64,000 nt of DNA, from assembly GCA_009843525.1 (NCBI GenBank), contig VYDH01000016.1, positions 142,654 through 206,653 on the forward strand. Reading direction: 5' to 3'. The translations under genes and the position numbers were made by a program. This DNA comes from Acidimicrobiales bacterium. GTDB taxonomy: Bacteria; Actinomycetota; Acidimicrobiia; Acidimicrobiales; Poriferisodalaceae. The notes below the pieces were generated by a model. The model had not been told where the DNA came from. It made no database searches and saw only the letters and a list, made by a program, of their open reading frames with translations. This document shows, in pieces, positions 44,498 through 56,057 of the stretch (the stretch's first letter is position 1; each line of letters starts with the position of its first letter).

Positions 44498-44627
44498 GCG
44501 CCAGAGGCTGGCGGGCTTGGCCAGGCGCGCGGACGAGGCGACCACACGCAGCCAATCGCTGCAGAAGGCGGGCCGGGTCAGCGCAAGCACCGGCGCATTG
44601 TGCCCCACACGGCCCGCGGGCGCAATC

Positions 44628-47600
44628 ATGAGGCCCGCTGCGCGGCGGCCGAGGCCGCTGCTCGCGTTGATCGCACTGGCGGTGCTGGCAAGCGTGCTCA
44701 TGCCAGTTGCCGCGTCGGGGGCGCACAGCGACGGCCAGCCTGAGCCCGCCTCCGCGCCGGCGACCGACCCCTGCGACGAGGGCTTCGAGTTCGACGACAA
44801 CGGCCAGTGCACCCAGACCGAGACCGAGTCGGCCGACGCGACGTGCCCGGCGGCCATCCAGAACCGCGCCGTGGCCCCCTCAGGAGACGCGTGCGTGACC
44901 ACCTCGCCGCACACCATGTCGGCGACCTACGCGTGCACCACCGCCAACGCCGGCAACCCAGAGGTGCCTTTCGCGCTCGCGGGCGACCCGCCCGAGTGCC
45001 AGCGCAGAGTGCCCCGCCAGGAGACCACCACCACGACGGTGACCGACATGGTCCACTTCATGGAGTCCTACGAGGTGGAGGTGGAGACCACCGAGCGGGT
45101 GCGCGAGTCCTACACGGTGTGGGTGGAGCAGTCGTACCTGGAGCGGGTGCGGGTACCGCCGCTGACCCGCACCTACCAAGGCATGGAGCCCTACACCTAC
45201 GCGGTGCAGGTGCGCGTCGCGCCGTTCACCGAGACTGAGCGCGTGTCCTATGTGGTGCAGGTGCGCGAGTCCTACGTCGTGCAGGTGCGGGTGCCGCCCA
45301 CCTCGGAGACGGTGCGGGTGGCACCGTTCGCCGAGACGGTCACGGGCACCCGGCAGCGCACCGTGCGTTACTGCGCGCAGTACGACACCGAGTTCGGCAC
45401 CGGCTGCGTCCGCTGGGCGTCGCGCACCGAGACGGTGACCTACACCGAAGTGGTCCCGGCGTTCAACTACCAGACCCGGCCGGTGTTCAACTACCAGAGC
45501 CAGGTGCGGTTCCGCTATGTTCCCGAGACCCGCTACCGGAGCGTCACCCGCAACGTGTACAACTACCGCACCGAGACCCGCACCGGCATGCGCGAGACGC
45601 TGATCACCGAGCCCGTGTTCAACTACGAGAACCAAGTGCGCACCCGCATGGTGGAAGAAACCCGGCACCGCTGGGTCAACCGCACCGTGACCACGACCGA
45701 GACTCGCGAGCGGCTGGCGTGCTGCCGGCCGGTGACCCGCGAGGTCACCGCCACCCGCACCGTCAACCGCCTTGAGTCAGCGACCCCTGATGCGTGGTGC
45801 ACGACGGCGGGATACAGCGTGAACTCGGCGTCGGTGTGTGAGCATCCTGCGGGTGTGCGGCTCGGCGACGCGACCTACGGGTGCGACGCTGGCTGGGCGG
45901 CGGTCGAGGGCGACGAGACCGAATGCGAGCGCACGGTTGCCGAAGCACCCGAATGGAACTGCCCCGCGGCGCCGCGGCACACCTTGGACACTTCGACCGA
46001 TCCGCCGCATTGTCATGTCGCGGACGGGGTGTGCCCTGCGGCCAGACTGGGCTCGTTGGGTACGGGCGCGACCGCGCATGAGAACAGTTGGGGCTCTGAG
46101 TGCCAGTCGGAGCGGCGCGGCAGCGCCCAATCGCCGCACTGGGCACGCAGCTGGAGCTTCACGCTTGACGCTGCGGCGTCGGTTTCGGTGAGCGTCGCTT
46201 CGGCGCACAACGCCTTCATCTATTTGATCGACGCTGACACCGGCGTCGTGGTGACGTCAGGCAGCGCTATCGGCAGCCGGCGGCTCGAAGCGGGCAGCTA
46301 TGTGATCGAGGTGACCACTGCCACGGCGCGCACCACAGGCGACTTCACCTTGACGGTCGATGTGACCTCGCGGTCGCGGGTGTCGATCAGCGGACTGGCG
46401 GGCGGCACTGAGACTCCTGAGGCGGGCGACGACGACGCCACAGTCACTTCCGGGTTCACTGTCATGCCTGCGAACGCGGTGTGCACTGCTGAGCCTGCAG
46501 GCGCAACGGTGACCGACGGCCCCGGCGGCGCCAGGACGGTCAGCTATGACGTGCCCGCGGGCACCAGCGTGGAGGTGACGGTGACGTGCCGGTCGGGGTC
46601 GCATTTCGCGACCCGCGCCGTGCAATTCGCAGCTGACGATGCCCCTGATGCAGCGGAGTGCGACGATCCTTTGGGCACCCTCAGGAACGGGGCTGTGTCG
46701 CGTTCGGGCCGGCTGGATTCCTCGTCGGGGTGCAGGTCGCTGGGGCGCTATGGCGGCAGGGGCAGCGACAGCCGCTATGCGGGCCGTCATACGTTCACGT
46801 TGTCTGCTGCGGGGTGGGTGACGATCGATCTCGAGTCGGCGGGCGCGGGCGGGGATCGGATTGATGCCTATCTGGTGCTGATGAACGGCGCCGACCCTGC
46901 CGGGGGTACTGTGCTGGAGCGCAACGACGACTCGGGGGCGGGGCTGAACAGCCGCATTGTGCGTCGGTTCCTTCAGCCCGGCCGGTACACGATCGAGGCC
47001 ACGACTTGGGGCGCACGCGACGTCGGCGGATACCGGCTCACTGTCGCAGCCGACTACACGCCGCGCGTCACCGGCGCGGCGACGCGGCTGCGCGTCGAGA
47101 ACGGCGACACGGTGACGCTCCGGTGGAGCTATGAGCCGCGCAGCGCCCGCGTGTCGATCGCGCACGTGGACCCGCCCGACGGGCTCGACGTGCGCATCGT
47201 CGCCGACGATGGCACCGTCACGCTGATCGCGGCCGCCAGCCGTACCGCCACCTACACGGTGCACGTCGCGTTCTCCAACGGCGGCACCACCCGAACCGGC
47301 ACCGCCCGCGTGACCTCCTACTGCCCCACCGGACAAGTCGAACTCCCCAGCGACTGCGCCACACCGCTGACGGCACTGCGCCGCGGTGCGGATGTCATTG
47401 TGAGGAATCCGCCCAACGGCTATGCACCTGATTCGGGTTGTCACGAGACTTGGCTGACGCACACCAGGTCGCATCTGTGGTGCAGACGGGTTCAGGATGC
47501 TCGGACATACATCCTGCGGTCCGACTCGAGGATCGTGGAAACGGGGGATCGGATCGTCAACAGCCTGGGTCACGACTTGGGCCGGATTCTGATGATCAAG

Positions 47601-47891
47601 CCGGACGGTTGGACTGAGGGCGATCCGCTGGAGGCGTTGGAAGGCTGTCAGCCGGTCACTGCCGAGCATTGGCAGTGCGACTACTACTCCGACCAGATGT
47701 TCCACGCCGAGTTGGAACACGACGCTTGGAGCTACGTAATGCCTGCGTTGCGCAAAGGCGTACTGGATCCCGCGGGAAAGCTCGGCCTGTGCGGGGCGTT
47801 CTACTTGCGTGCGCGGCTCACTCCAAGCCCTCAGGCCAGCGCAGCGGCTATCGGCGTGTGCTCCGCGGCAGTCGTGCCGCCCAACTCATGA
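44628..47891 (+). CDS. Large secreted Cys-rich repeat protein with two PPC-like domains
   Basis: 1,087 residues. Signal peptide (RPLLALIALAVLASVLMP, cleavage near ASGA), a Cys-rich head, then residues ~130-385 composed of short degenerate beta repeats alternating Val with Arg/Glu and aromatic residues: phrases such as YVVQVRESYVVQVRVPP, RVRVPPLTRTY, ETVRVAPF, and four FNY/YNY units (VFNYQSQVRFRYVPETRYR). Two pre-peptidase C-terminal-like beta domains follow (near 500-585 and 680-800), then an Ig-like segment and a Cys-containing tail. The repeat style recalls YTV proteins of planctomycete cell walls (analogy only). No sortase motif or C-terminal anchor is seen. A pilus-linked adhesin is plausible. 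Confidence 0.75.
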   Translation: MRPAARRPRPLLALIALAVLASVLMPVAASGAHSDGQPEPASAPATDPCDEGFEFDDNGQCTQTETESADATCPAAIQNRAVAPSGDACVTTSPHTMSATYACTTANAGNPEVPFALAGDPPECQRRVPRQETTTTTVTDMVHFMESYEVEVETTERVRESYTVWVEQSYLERVRVPPLTRTYQGMEPYTYAVQVRVAPFTETERVSYVVQVRESYVVQVRVPPTSETVRVAPFAETVTGTRQRTVRYCAQYDTEFGTGCVRWASRTETVTYTEVVPAFNYQTRPVFNYQSQVRFRYVPETRYRSVTRNVYNYRTETRTGMRETLITEPVFNYENQVRTRMVEETRHRWVNRTVTTTETRERLACCRPVTREVTATRTVNRLESATPDAWCTTAGYSVNSASVCEHPAGVRLGDATYGCDAGWAAVEGDETECERTVAEAPEWNCPAAPRHTLDTSTDPPHCHVADGVCPAARLGSLGTGATAHENSWGSECQSERRGSAQSPHWARSWSFTLDAAASVSVSVASAHNAFIYLIDADTGVVVTSGSAIGSRRLEAGSYVIEVTTATARTTGDFTLTVDVTSRSRVSISGLAGGTETPEAGDDDATVTSGFTVMPANAVCTAEPAGATVTDGPGGARTVSYDVPAGTSVEVTVTCRSGSHFATRAVQFAADDAPDAAECDDPLGTLRNGAVSRSGRLDSSSGCRSLGRYGGRGSDSRYAGRHTFTLSAAGWVTIDLESAGAGGDRIDAYLVLMNGADPAGGTVLERNDDSGAGLNSRIVRRFLQPGRYTIEATTWGARDVGGYRLTVAADYTPRVTGAATRLRVENGDTVTLRWSYEPRSARVSIAHVDPPDGLDVRIVADDGTVTLIAAASRTATYTVHVAFSNGGTTRTGTARVTSYCPTGQVELPSDCATPLTALRRGADVIVRNPPNGYAPDSGCHETWLTHTRSHLWCRRVQDARTYILRSDSRIVETGDRIVNSLGHDLGRILMIKPDGWTEGDPLEALEGCQPVTAEHWQCDYYSDQMFHAELEHDAWSYVMPALRKGVLDPAGKLGLCGAFYLRARLTPSPQASAAAIGVCSAAVVPPNS

Positions 47892-47941
47892 CGGAAGGTG
47901 AGCAGGTGGCTCATGAACTCTCGAACAGCGGGCCGAGGACA

Positions 47942-48790
47942 ATGGTGCATCCGGACTTGGCTCGCAAGCGTGCGCCAAGACGCGCAGCAGCAGCAGTAGC
48001 AGCGCTGTTTGTCACTGCTGGGCTGGTGGCAGGCTGCTCGGATGCTGGCGGGAGCGCATTTGAGAGTGCGCTGTCGTTGGTTGCCGAGGAATCGGGGTCT
48101 TCTCCGGCATTCGGTGGCTCGACAGAGGTTGACGCCGAACCCGATCTTGATGACCTTTGGTATCAGGAGCTGCGCGACGGCCGCGCGGTGCGGCATCTCG
48201 GTGTGGCACGCCTGCTAGACGAAGCTGGCGTACTTGAGCTGCTCGGCAGCTACATCGTCAACATCCCCGCCGGTGCGTTCTTCCTACACAACTTCGAGAT
48301 ACAGGCCGCTTTGTCAGCGTCGACATGGGCACATCGCGATGCCGAGAATGAACAGGATGGCACCCACGGGTTTGAACAGCAGATTCTGATCGCCATAGAC
48401 GGTGCTGCCCTGAATCGTCGGCCCGCGCCTTCGGGGCCCGACGCACTCCATGAGGCGTTCTTCGAGGTCTTCGAGCAGTGCGGGCGGGACTCGCCGTGGC
48501 CTGAGGTGCAGATGGCCGATCGCGTGGACAACACCGCGGGCGATGTGCTGTCTCGCGACCCCGAACTGGAGATCTCGGACTACGAGTACCGCGAGCTGCT
48601 TCATGTGTGCGGCCGGTATGCGGCGACGTACCCCACGCTGGAACCGGAGGAGCGCGACAGGCTGCTGGCACCACAGCGCGCACACTTCGCTCGTGTGGTT
48701 CTTGATCGGCTGGACAACGAGTTGCCCCGTGTGGAGGTGCCGGATCGATATCATGCCGAGATCGACGATCTGCGAGTCAACGGCTGGTAG
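47942..48790 (+). CDS. Predicted lipoprotein, unknown function
   Basis: 282 residues from ATG 47942. Signal peptide AAAAVAALFVTAGLVAGC with a lipobox LVAGC, so it is likely lipid-anchored outside the cell. The mature part is acidic and helical with no family I recognise; two further cysteines (EQCGRD, HVCGRY) may pair. An upstream ATG at 47888 overlaps the stop of the large secreted protein (ATGA) but would give a long n-region; GAGG three to four bases before 47942 favours the latter. Either way the gene follows the secreted repeat protein within 50 bases, and the two are probably one unit. Confidence 0.75.
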   Translation: MVHPDLARKRAPRRAAAAVAALFVTAGLVAGCSDAGGSAFESALSLVAEESGSSPAFGGSTEVDAEPDLDDLWYQELRDGRAVRHLGVARLLDEAGVLELLGSYIVNIPAGAFFLHNFEIQAALSASTWAHRDAENEQDGTHGFEQQILIAIDGAALNRRPAPSGPDALHEAFFEVFEQCGRDSPWPEVQMADRVDNTAGDVLSRDPELEISDYEYRELLHVCGRYAATYPTLEPEERDRLLAPQRAHFARVVLDRLDNELPRVEVPDRYHAEIDDLRVNGW

Positions 48791-48889
48791 CGCGCCGTTC
48801 GAGGTCAGTTTTCTGCGGTTGCGGGGCCAACGTCAAAGGCTCCGGGGAGAATCCGAGGTGGCGACGATGCGTTGGCGGTGACGCCCTCC

Positions 48890-48926
48890 GGATGATATCC
48901 ATTCATGATGTGAATGGGTATCATCC
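48890..48926. promoter_or_regulatory. 16-base inverted repeat overlapping a -10 box
   Basis: Arms 48890-48905 (GGATGATATCCATTCA) and 48911-48926 (TGAATGGGTATCATCC) match at 15 of 16 positions around a 5-base spacer. TATCAT at 48919-48924 lies inside the right arm and ends seven bases before ATG 48932 of the ATPase gene. The arrangement fits an operator that would block transcription when bound. Who binds it is unknown; autoregulation by the downstream protein is possible but it lacks an obvious DNA-binding domain. Confidence 0.65.
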
Positions 48927-48931
48927 ACGTG

Positions 48932-50155
48932 ATGGATGACTCACTGAAGCCGCGGCTGGTCTCAGGCGTCCTCCAGGCACATCTCGGCGTGATGCCGGCG
49001 GTCGTTGTCACCGGGGCACGCCAGACCGGCAAGAGCACCCTGGTGCGTGAACTGCTGCCGGGGACGTGGCGGTACTTCTCGCTGGACGATCTTGATACCC
49101 GCGACTTGGCGCAACGTGATCCTGAGGCACTGGTCGGGCACCGCGATCCCGTCATCCTCGACGAGATCCAGCGCGAACCCCGGTTGCTGCACGCCGTGAA
49201 GCAGGCCATCGACGAGCGGCGCCAGCCTGGCCGCTTCCTGCTGACCGGTTCAACCAGCCTGCTGCTGATGCAGCGGGTGTCGGAGTCGCTGGCCGGACGA
49301 GCGAGCTATCTGAACTTGCAGCCGATGACGCGCCGCGAGCAGCTCGGCCTCGGTACCGCCGGCATCTGGGACGAATTGCTCGCCATGCCCGACGAGGAAT
49401 GGCCCGACTTCATCGAGTCAGGTCTTGGGGCGCCCGCCGATTGGCGCCCGTTGGCGATGAGCGGCGGCTTTCCGACACCGGCGCTGCAACTCGCCACAGA
49501 CGCTGAGCGCGCCATCTGGTTCGACGGGTACGTGCGCACGTACCTCGAGCGAGACCTGCAGGACCTGTCGTCAGTCGCCTCGCTGCCCGATTTCCGCAGG
49601 CTGATGCGCGCAGCCTGCTTGCGGCTGGGCCAGACGCTCAACCAGACCGAACTCGGCCGGGATGTGGCCATGCCGCAGGCGACGGCGCACCGCTACCTCA
49701 ATCTGCTCGAGGCGTCGCAGCTGCTGGTGCGCGTGCCGGCGTACTCCGTGAATCGGACGAAACGCCTCATCAAGTCGCCGAAGCTGTACTGGAGCGATGT
49801 CGGCCTTGCGGCCCATCTCGCACAGATTCGCGAGCCGACCGGCGCCAGTCTGGAGAACCTCGTGCTCTGTGACCTGCTCGCATGGCGCGAGACGCGCAAG
49901 CAGCCGACCGAAGTGCTTCATTGGCGCACAACGAGCGGCAGCGAAATCGACTTTGTGGTCGAAACCCCGGATCGGTTGCTGCCGATTGAGGTGAAGGCCA
50001 CGACTCGCCCCCGGCTCGGCGACGTTCGTCATCTGCGCACATTTCGTGCCGAGTACGCCGGACGGTGCCGGTCGGGCTTGCTGCTGCACGGTGGCGACAG
50101 CATCGAGTGGCTTGCCCCCGATGTGCTCGCCGTGCCGTGGTGGAGAGTGATGTAA
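48932..50155 (+). CDS. AAA ATPase with DUF4143-type C-terminus
   Basis: 407 residues. N-terminal AAA_14 domain: VVVTGARQTGKSTLV (Walker A) near residue 25, YFSLDD, VILDEIQREPRLL (Walker B) and FLLTGSTSLLL. The C-terminal half has the DUF4143 pattern: YLERDLQDLSS, a winged-helix-like LNQTELGRDVAMPQATAHRYLNLLEAS, KLYWSDVGLAAHL and the nuclease-like SEIDFVVE...PIEVKAT, which resembles a PD-(D/E)XK core. Function of these proteins is not established; mobile-element and toxin-like roles have been proposed. ATG 48932 is chosen because the alternative ATG 48914 lies inside the palindrome. It is monocistronic, just before secA. Confidence 0.82.
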   Translation: MDDSLKPRLVSGVLQAHLGVMPAVVVTGARQTGKSTLVRELLPGTWRYFSLDDLDTRDLAQRDPEALVGHRDPVILDEIQREPRLLHAVKQAIDERRQPGRFLLTGSTSLLLMQRVSESLAGRASYLNLQPMTRREQLGLGTAGIWDELLAMPDEEWPDFIESGLGAPADWRPLAMSGGFPTPALQLATDAERAIWFDGYVRTYLERDLQDLSSVASLPDFRRLMRAACLRLGQTLNQTELGRDVAMPQATAHRYLNLLEASQLLVRVPAYSVNRTKRLIKSPKLYWSDVGLAAHLAQIREPTGASLENLVLCDLLAWRETRKQPTEVLHWRTTSGSEIDFVVETPDRLLPIEVKATTRPRLGDVRHLRTFRAEYAGRCRSGLLLHGGDSIEWLAPDVLAVPWWRVM

Positions 50156-50221
50156 CGGGAGGGGGTCAGCCCGCCAGCGTCACGGCTCGAAAATCTTGGC
50201 TACGGGCACAGGGGGCAGCGG

Positions 50222-50227
50222 TAGCCT
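50222..50227 (+). promoter_or_regulatory. -10-like TAGCCT before secA
   Basis: TAGCCT ends six bases before GTG 50234, giving leaderless geometry identical to that at 23898. A TTGGCT at 50196-50201 lies 20 bases upstream, longer than normal spacing. Confidence 0.45.
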
Positions 50228-50233
50228 GCGTTT

Positions 50234-53041
<2,808 letters not shown>

Positions 53042-53042
53042 G

Positions 53043-54176
53043 GTGAGCCGATCCCTGGGTGACCTTGCCGACGCGTTGACCGACTTGGATCGACGTGTCA
53101 ATGAGGCTTGTCAGTACCTCGGCATCGACGAGGCGCGTGCGGTGGCGAACGGGCTGGAAACCGAGGTATCGGAGCCGTCGCTGTGGGACGAGCCCGAGCG
53201 GGCCCGGGCGGTCACCACACGTTTGTCGCGTGTGCGCGACGACATCGAGCGCTGGGAGCGGGCACGAGCTGAGGTCGACGATGCGACGGCACTGGTGGAG
53301 CTGGCCACCGAAGAAGACGACGCAGAGTTGCTGCCCGAGATCGACGAGGCAGTCACTGCTGCCGAGAGCCGGCTCGCGGACATCGAACTGATGGCGCTGT
53401 TCGGCGGCGAGCACGACGAGAACGACGCCGTGTGCGAGATCAACTCGGGGGCCGGAGGCACCGACGCCTGCGACTGGGCAGAGATGCTGCTGCGCATGTA
53501 CCAGCGATGGGCCGAGCGCAACGACTTCTCCGTGGAGCTGACCGAGGCGACCGACGGCGGGGAAGCCGGGCTCAGCTCTGCGACGTTCCTCGTCAAGGGA
53601 CGGCACGCGTTCGGGTTCCTTGCAGCGGAACGGGGAGTGCACCGGTTGGTGCGCATCTCGCCGTTCGACTCGCAATCGCGCCGGCACACAGCGTTCGCGT
53701 CGCTGTCGGTGGTGCCGTTCTTCGACGAGGTGTCAGAAGAGGTGCCCATCGACGAGAGCGATCTGCGCATCGACACCTACCGTTCGTCGGGCGCGGGCGG
53801 CCAGCACGTGAACGTCACTGACTCTGCCGTGCGCATCACACACCTGCCCACCGGGATCGTCGTGGCTTGCCAGAACGAGCGGAGCCAGCACCAGAACAAG
53901 GACCGGGCGATGCAGATGCTGGCGGCCAAGCTGGCCGACCTGCAGCGGCAGGAGCGGGAGGCCGAAGTCGCGGCCCTCGCGGGCGAGCAGCGCGACGTGG
54001 CGTGGGGCAGCCAGATCCGCTCGTACGTGCTGCACCCGTACCAGCAGGTCAAGGATCTGCGGACCGGCATGGAGATCGGCAACGTCGACGCCGTGCTCGA
54101 CGGCGACCTCAGCGGCCTCATGGAGGCCTACCTGCGCTGGCAGCGTTCCCAGCAGGGAGCCAGCAGCCAAGACTGA
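53043..54176 (+). CDS. prfB: Peptide chain release factor 2
   Basis: 377 residues. Terminates translation at UAA and UGA. The codon-recognition tripeptide SPF is at 206-208 and the catalytic GGQ at 252-254, within SSGAGGQHVNVTDSAVR. The N-terminal helical domain is intact. The reading frame is continuous: there is no CUUUGA programmed-frameshift site near codon 25, which removes the usual autoregulation. GTG start is one base after the secA stop, so translation is coupled. Confidence 0.97.
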   Translation: MSRSLGDLADALTDLDRRVNEACQYLGIDEARAVANGLETEVSEPSLWDEPERARAVTTRLSRVRDDIERWERARAEVDDATALVELATEEDDAELLPEIDEAVTAAESRLADIELMALFGGEHDENDAVCEINSGAGGTDACDWAEMLLRMYQRWAERNDFSVELTEATDGGEAGLSSATFLVKGRHAFGFLAAERGVHRLVRISPFDSQSRRHTAFASLSVVPFFDEVSEEVPIDESDLRIDTYRSSGAGGQHVNVTDSAVRITHLPTGIVVACQNERSQHQNKDRAMQMLAAKLADLQRQEREAEVAALAGEQRDVAWGSQIRSYVLHPYQQVKDLRTGMEIGNVDAVLDGDLSGLMEAYLRWQRSQQGASSQD

Positions 54177-54213
54177 GTGCGACGGGTGACCGGGCTGCGG
54201 CGGGCCGCTGGCG

Positions 54214-54219
54214 TACCTT
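54214..54219 (+). promoter_or_regulatory. -10-like TACCTT upstream of ftsE
   Basis: TACCTT fits TANNNT and lies 105 bases before the ftsE ATG, in the 148-base gap after prfB. It would give a leader of ~95 bases in which I see no clear structure or small reading frame. Weak evidence only. Confidence 0.25.
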
Positions 54220-54324
54220 TGGATTCAGCTTGTTCTCATCTGAACCTGCTGACATCTCGCACGTGGTGCTCGCACACGAGCGACTTCGGCAGGCAACACC
54301 CGGCTCCACAACTGCAGGGCGCGC

Positions 54325-55059
54325 ATGATCCGCTTCGACAACGTCACGAAGATCTACAAGGGAGAGACGCGGGCGGTCAACGGGGTGACGCTCAACATCG
54401 AGAAGGGCGAGTTTGTCTTCCTCGTGGGACCGTCGGGCTCGGGCAAGTCCACGATGCTGCGCCTCATGACCTGCGAGGAGAAGGTCACCGCCGGCGACAT
54501 CCACGTGGCCGGCAAGGACTTGTCCAAGCTGAACAGCTGGCGCGTGCCGTACCTGCGACGAAACATCGGCTCGGTCTTCCAAGACTTCAAGCTGCTGCCG
54601 AACAAGACCGTCTATCAGAACGTGGCCTTCGCGCTCGAGGTCATCGGCCGCCCCGAGAACGTCATCCGTACGCAGGTGCCCGCCATCTTGGAGCTGGTGG
54701 GCCTGGAGGACAAGCACCGGCGGTTTCCCGACGAGCTGTCGGGTGGCGAGCAGCAGCGTGTGAGCATCGCCCGGGCATTCGTGAACCGGCCCCTGATCCT
54801 GCTGGCTGACGAGCCCACCGGAAACCTCGACCCCGACACCTCAGAGGAGCTCACGTCGCTGCTGGACCGGATCAATCGCACGGGCACCACCGTGGTCATG
54901 GCCACGCACGACCGGACGATCGTGGACAGCATGCGGCGCCGAGTGATCGCGCTGCGTCACGGCGAGCTCGTGCGTGATGAGCAGCGCGGCGCGTACGGCA
55001 GCGAGACCGATTCGCCAGAGGCGCTCGGGGTCCATCCTGTCGATGGGGCGAGTCCGTGA
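54325..55059 (+). CDS. ftsE: Cell division ATP-binding protein FtsE
   Basis: 244 residues. ABC ATPase that with FtsX controls peptidoglycan hydrolases at the division site. Walker [10 protein letters not shown] at 35-43, Q-loop [10 protein letters not shown], signature LSGGEQQR, Walker [12 protein letters not shown] and the H-loop ATHDR are all intact. The ~25-residue C-terminal extension after the core is Ser/Pro/Gly-rich. It overlaps ftsX (GTGA). Confidence 0.96.
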   Translation: MIRFDNVTKIYKGETRAVNGVTLNIEKGEFVFLVGPSGSGKSTMLRLMTCEEKVTAGDIHVAGKDLSKLNSWRVPYLRRNIGSVFQDFKLLPNKTVYQNVAFALEVIGRPENVIRTQVPAILELVGLEDKHRRFPDELSGGEQQRVSIARAFVNRPLILLADEPTGNLDPDTSEELTSLLDRINRTGTTVVMATHDRTIVDSMRRRVIALRHGELVRDEQRGAYGSETDSPEALGVHPVDGASP

Positions 55060-55949
55060 GTCGGATCCGCTACTTCGCGCGGGAGACCTGGACCAACATC
55101 CGGCGCAATCTCACGCTCACGTTTGCTGCGATTCTCACGGTCGCCGTCGGCGTGATGCTGGTGGGAATGGGGCTCATGGCGGGCTACGCCAGCGGGAACG
55201 CGCTCGATCGCTGGGAGGGCGGCGTCCAGTTCGAGGTATTTCTGAATCCCCAGATCGACCCCAGCCAGCTCGATGCGCTCGGCATCGAGCTGCAGACCCA
55301 CCCCGAGATCGACCGCATCGAGTTCTTCAGCGCCGAGGAGGCCTACGCGCTGGTGTCCCAGCAGATGGCCGACCAGCCCGAGCTGCTTGCCCAGGTGTCG
55401 CCCGAGGCGCTGCCCGCGTCGTACCGCGTGGTGCCCCGATCGGTCGAGGCAGAGCTGATCGAATCGCTGGCCGCCCAGTTCCGCCAGCGGCCCGGCGTGA
55501 TGTCGGTCCAGACAGGCCGAGAAGAGGTCGACGCCATTCGCACCTGGTTCACGTCGTTCCAGGGCATCGTGCTGCTGCTGTCGATCGTGCTGTCGGGCGC
55601 CAGCGTCATGCTCATCTTCAACTCGATCCGCGTGGCGATGTTCGCCCGCCGGCGCGAGATCGAGGTCATGAAGCTGGTCGGCGCCACGAACAGCTTCATC
55701 CGGTTCCCGTTCATGCTCGAAGGCATGCTGCACGGCCTCATCGGCGGCATCATCGGGGCGATTGCCGCGGGAGCACTGCGAGGTCACGTGGAGGGCCTGT
55801 TCTCGCGCTCGGACATCCTGGCGTTCTTCCGGTCATTCGTGGTCACGTCCGATCAGTTCACGACCGTGGTGATCGTCACGGTGATCGCCGGTGTGCTCGT
55901 GGGGATGATCGGCTCGGCGTTCGCAGCCAGCCGCTTCCTGGACGTGTAG
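55056..55949 (+). CDS. ftsX: Cell division protein FtsX
   Basis: 297 residues. Four membrane helices: one near residue 22-45, then three in the C-terminal half ([47 protein letters not shown]). The large extracytoplasmic loop (about 50-165) binds hydrolase partners in characterised species. The cytosolic [15 protein letters not shown] motif contacts FtsE. GTG start overlaps ftsE. The smpB and tmRNA genes that often follow are not present here. Confidence 0.95.
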   Translation: MSRIRYFARETWTNIRRNLTLTFAAILTVAVGVMLVGMGLMAGYASGNALDRWEGGVQFEVFLNPQIDPSQLDALGIELQTHPEIDRIEFFSAEEAYALVSQQMADQPELLAQVSPEALPASYRVVPRSVEAELIESLAAQFRQRPGVMSVQTGREEVDAIRTWFTSFQGIVLLLSIVLSGASVMLIFNSIRVAMFARRREIEVMKLVGATNSFIRFPFMLEGMLHGLIGGIIGAIAAGALRGHVEGLFSRSDILAFFRSFVVTSDQFTTVVIVTVIAGVLVGMIGSAFAASRFLDV

Positions 55950-55968
55950 CTGGGCCCGAACTCCACTG

Positions 55969-56038
55969 GCCGCTCGACGTTGGGAGCGGCTGGGCGTGTA
56001 GAAAAGCCGCCGACACCGCCGTCCGCCACCCGGACGGC
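55969..56038 (+). terminator. Two GC-rich hairpins after ftsX
   Basis: Stem GCCGCTC/GAGCGGC (55969-55975, 55984-55990; 8-base loop) and stem GCCGTCCG/CGGACGGC (56018-56025, 56031-56038; 5-base loop) follow the ftsX stop. Neither has a T-tract, so they would be intrinsic terminators only of the tract-less kind proposed in Actinobacteria, or mRNA 3'-end stabilisers. The next gene has its own ribosome-binding site. Confidence 0.4.
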
Positions 56039-56057
56039 CATTGCTTGAGGGGGCGTT

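Noticed and set aside
44382..44726. Minus-strand frame encoding an Arg-Glu run across the microsatellite
   Set aside because: The Arg-Glu run is only the (GA)13 complement. The frame has no start signal and overlaps the promoter and the N-terminus of the secreted protein.
45025..45780. CRISPR-like or recombinational DNA repeat array
   Set aside because: The repetition is at protein level with divergent codons and irregular spacing. There are no conserved direct repeats with unique spacers.
53043..53160. Programmed frameshift in prfB
   Set aside because: The frame is continuous from GTG 53043 and no CUUUGA-like slip site is present near codon 25.
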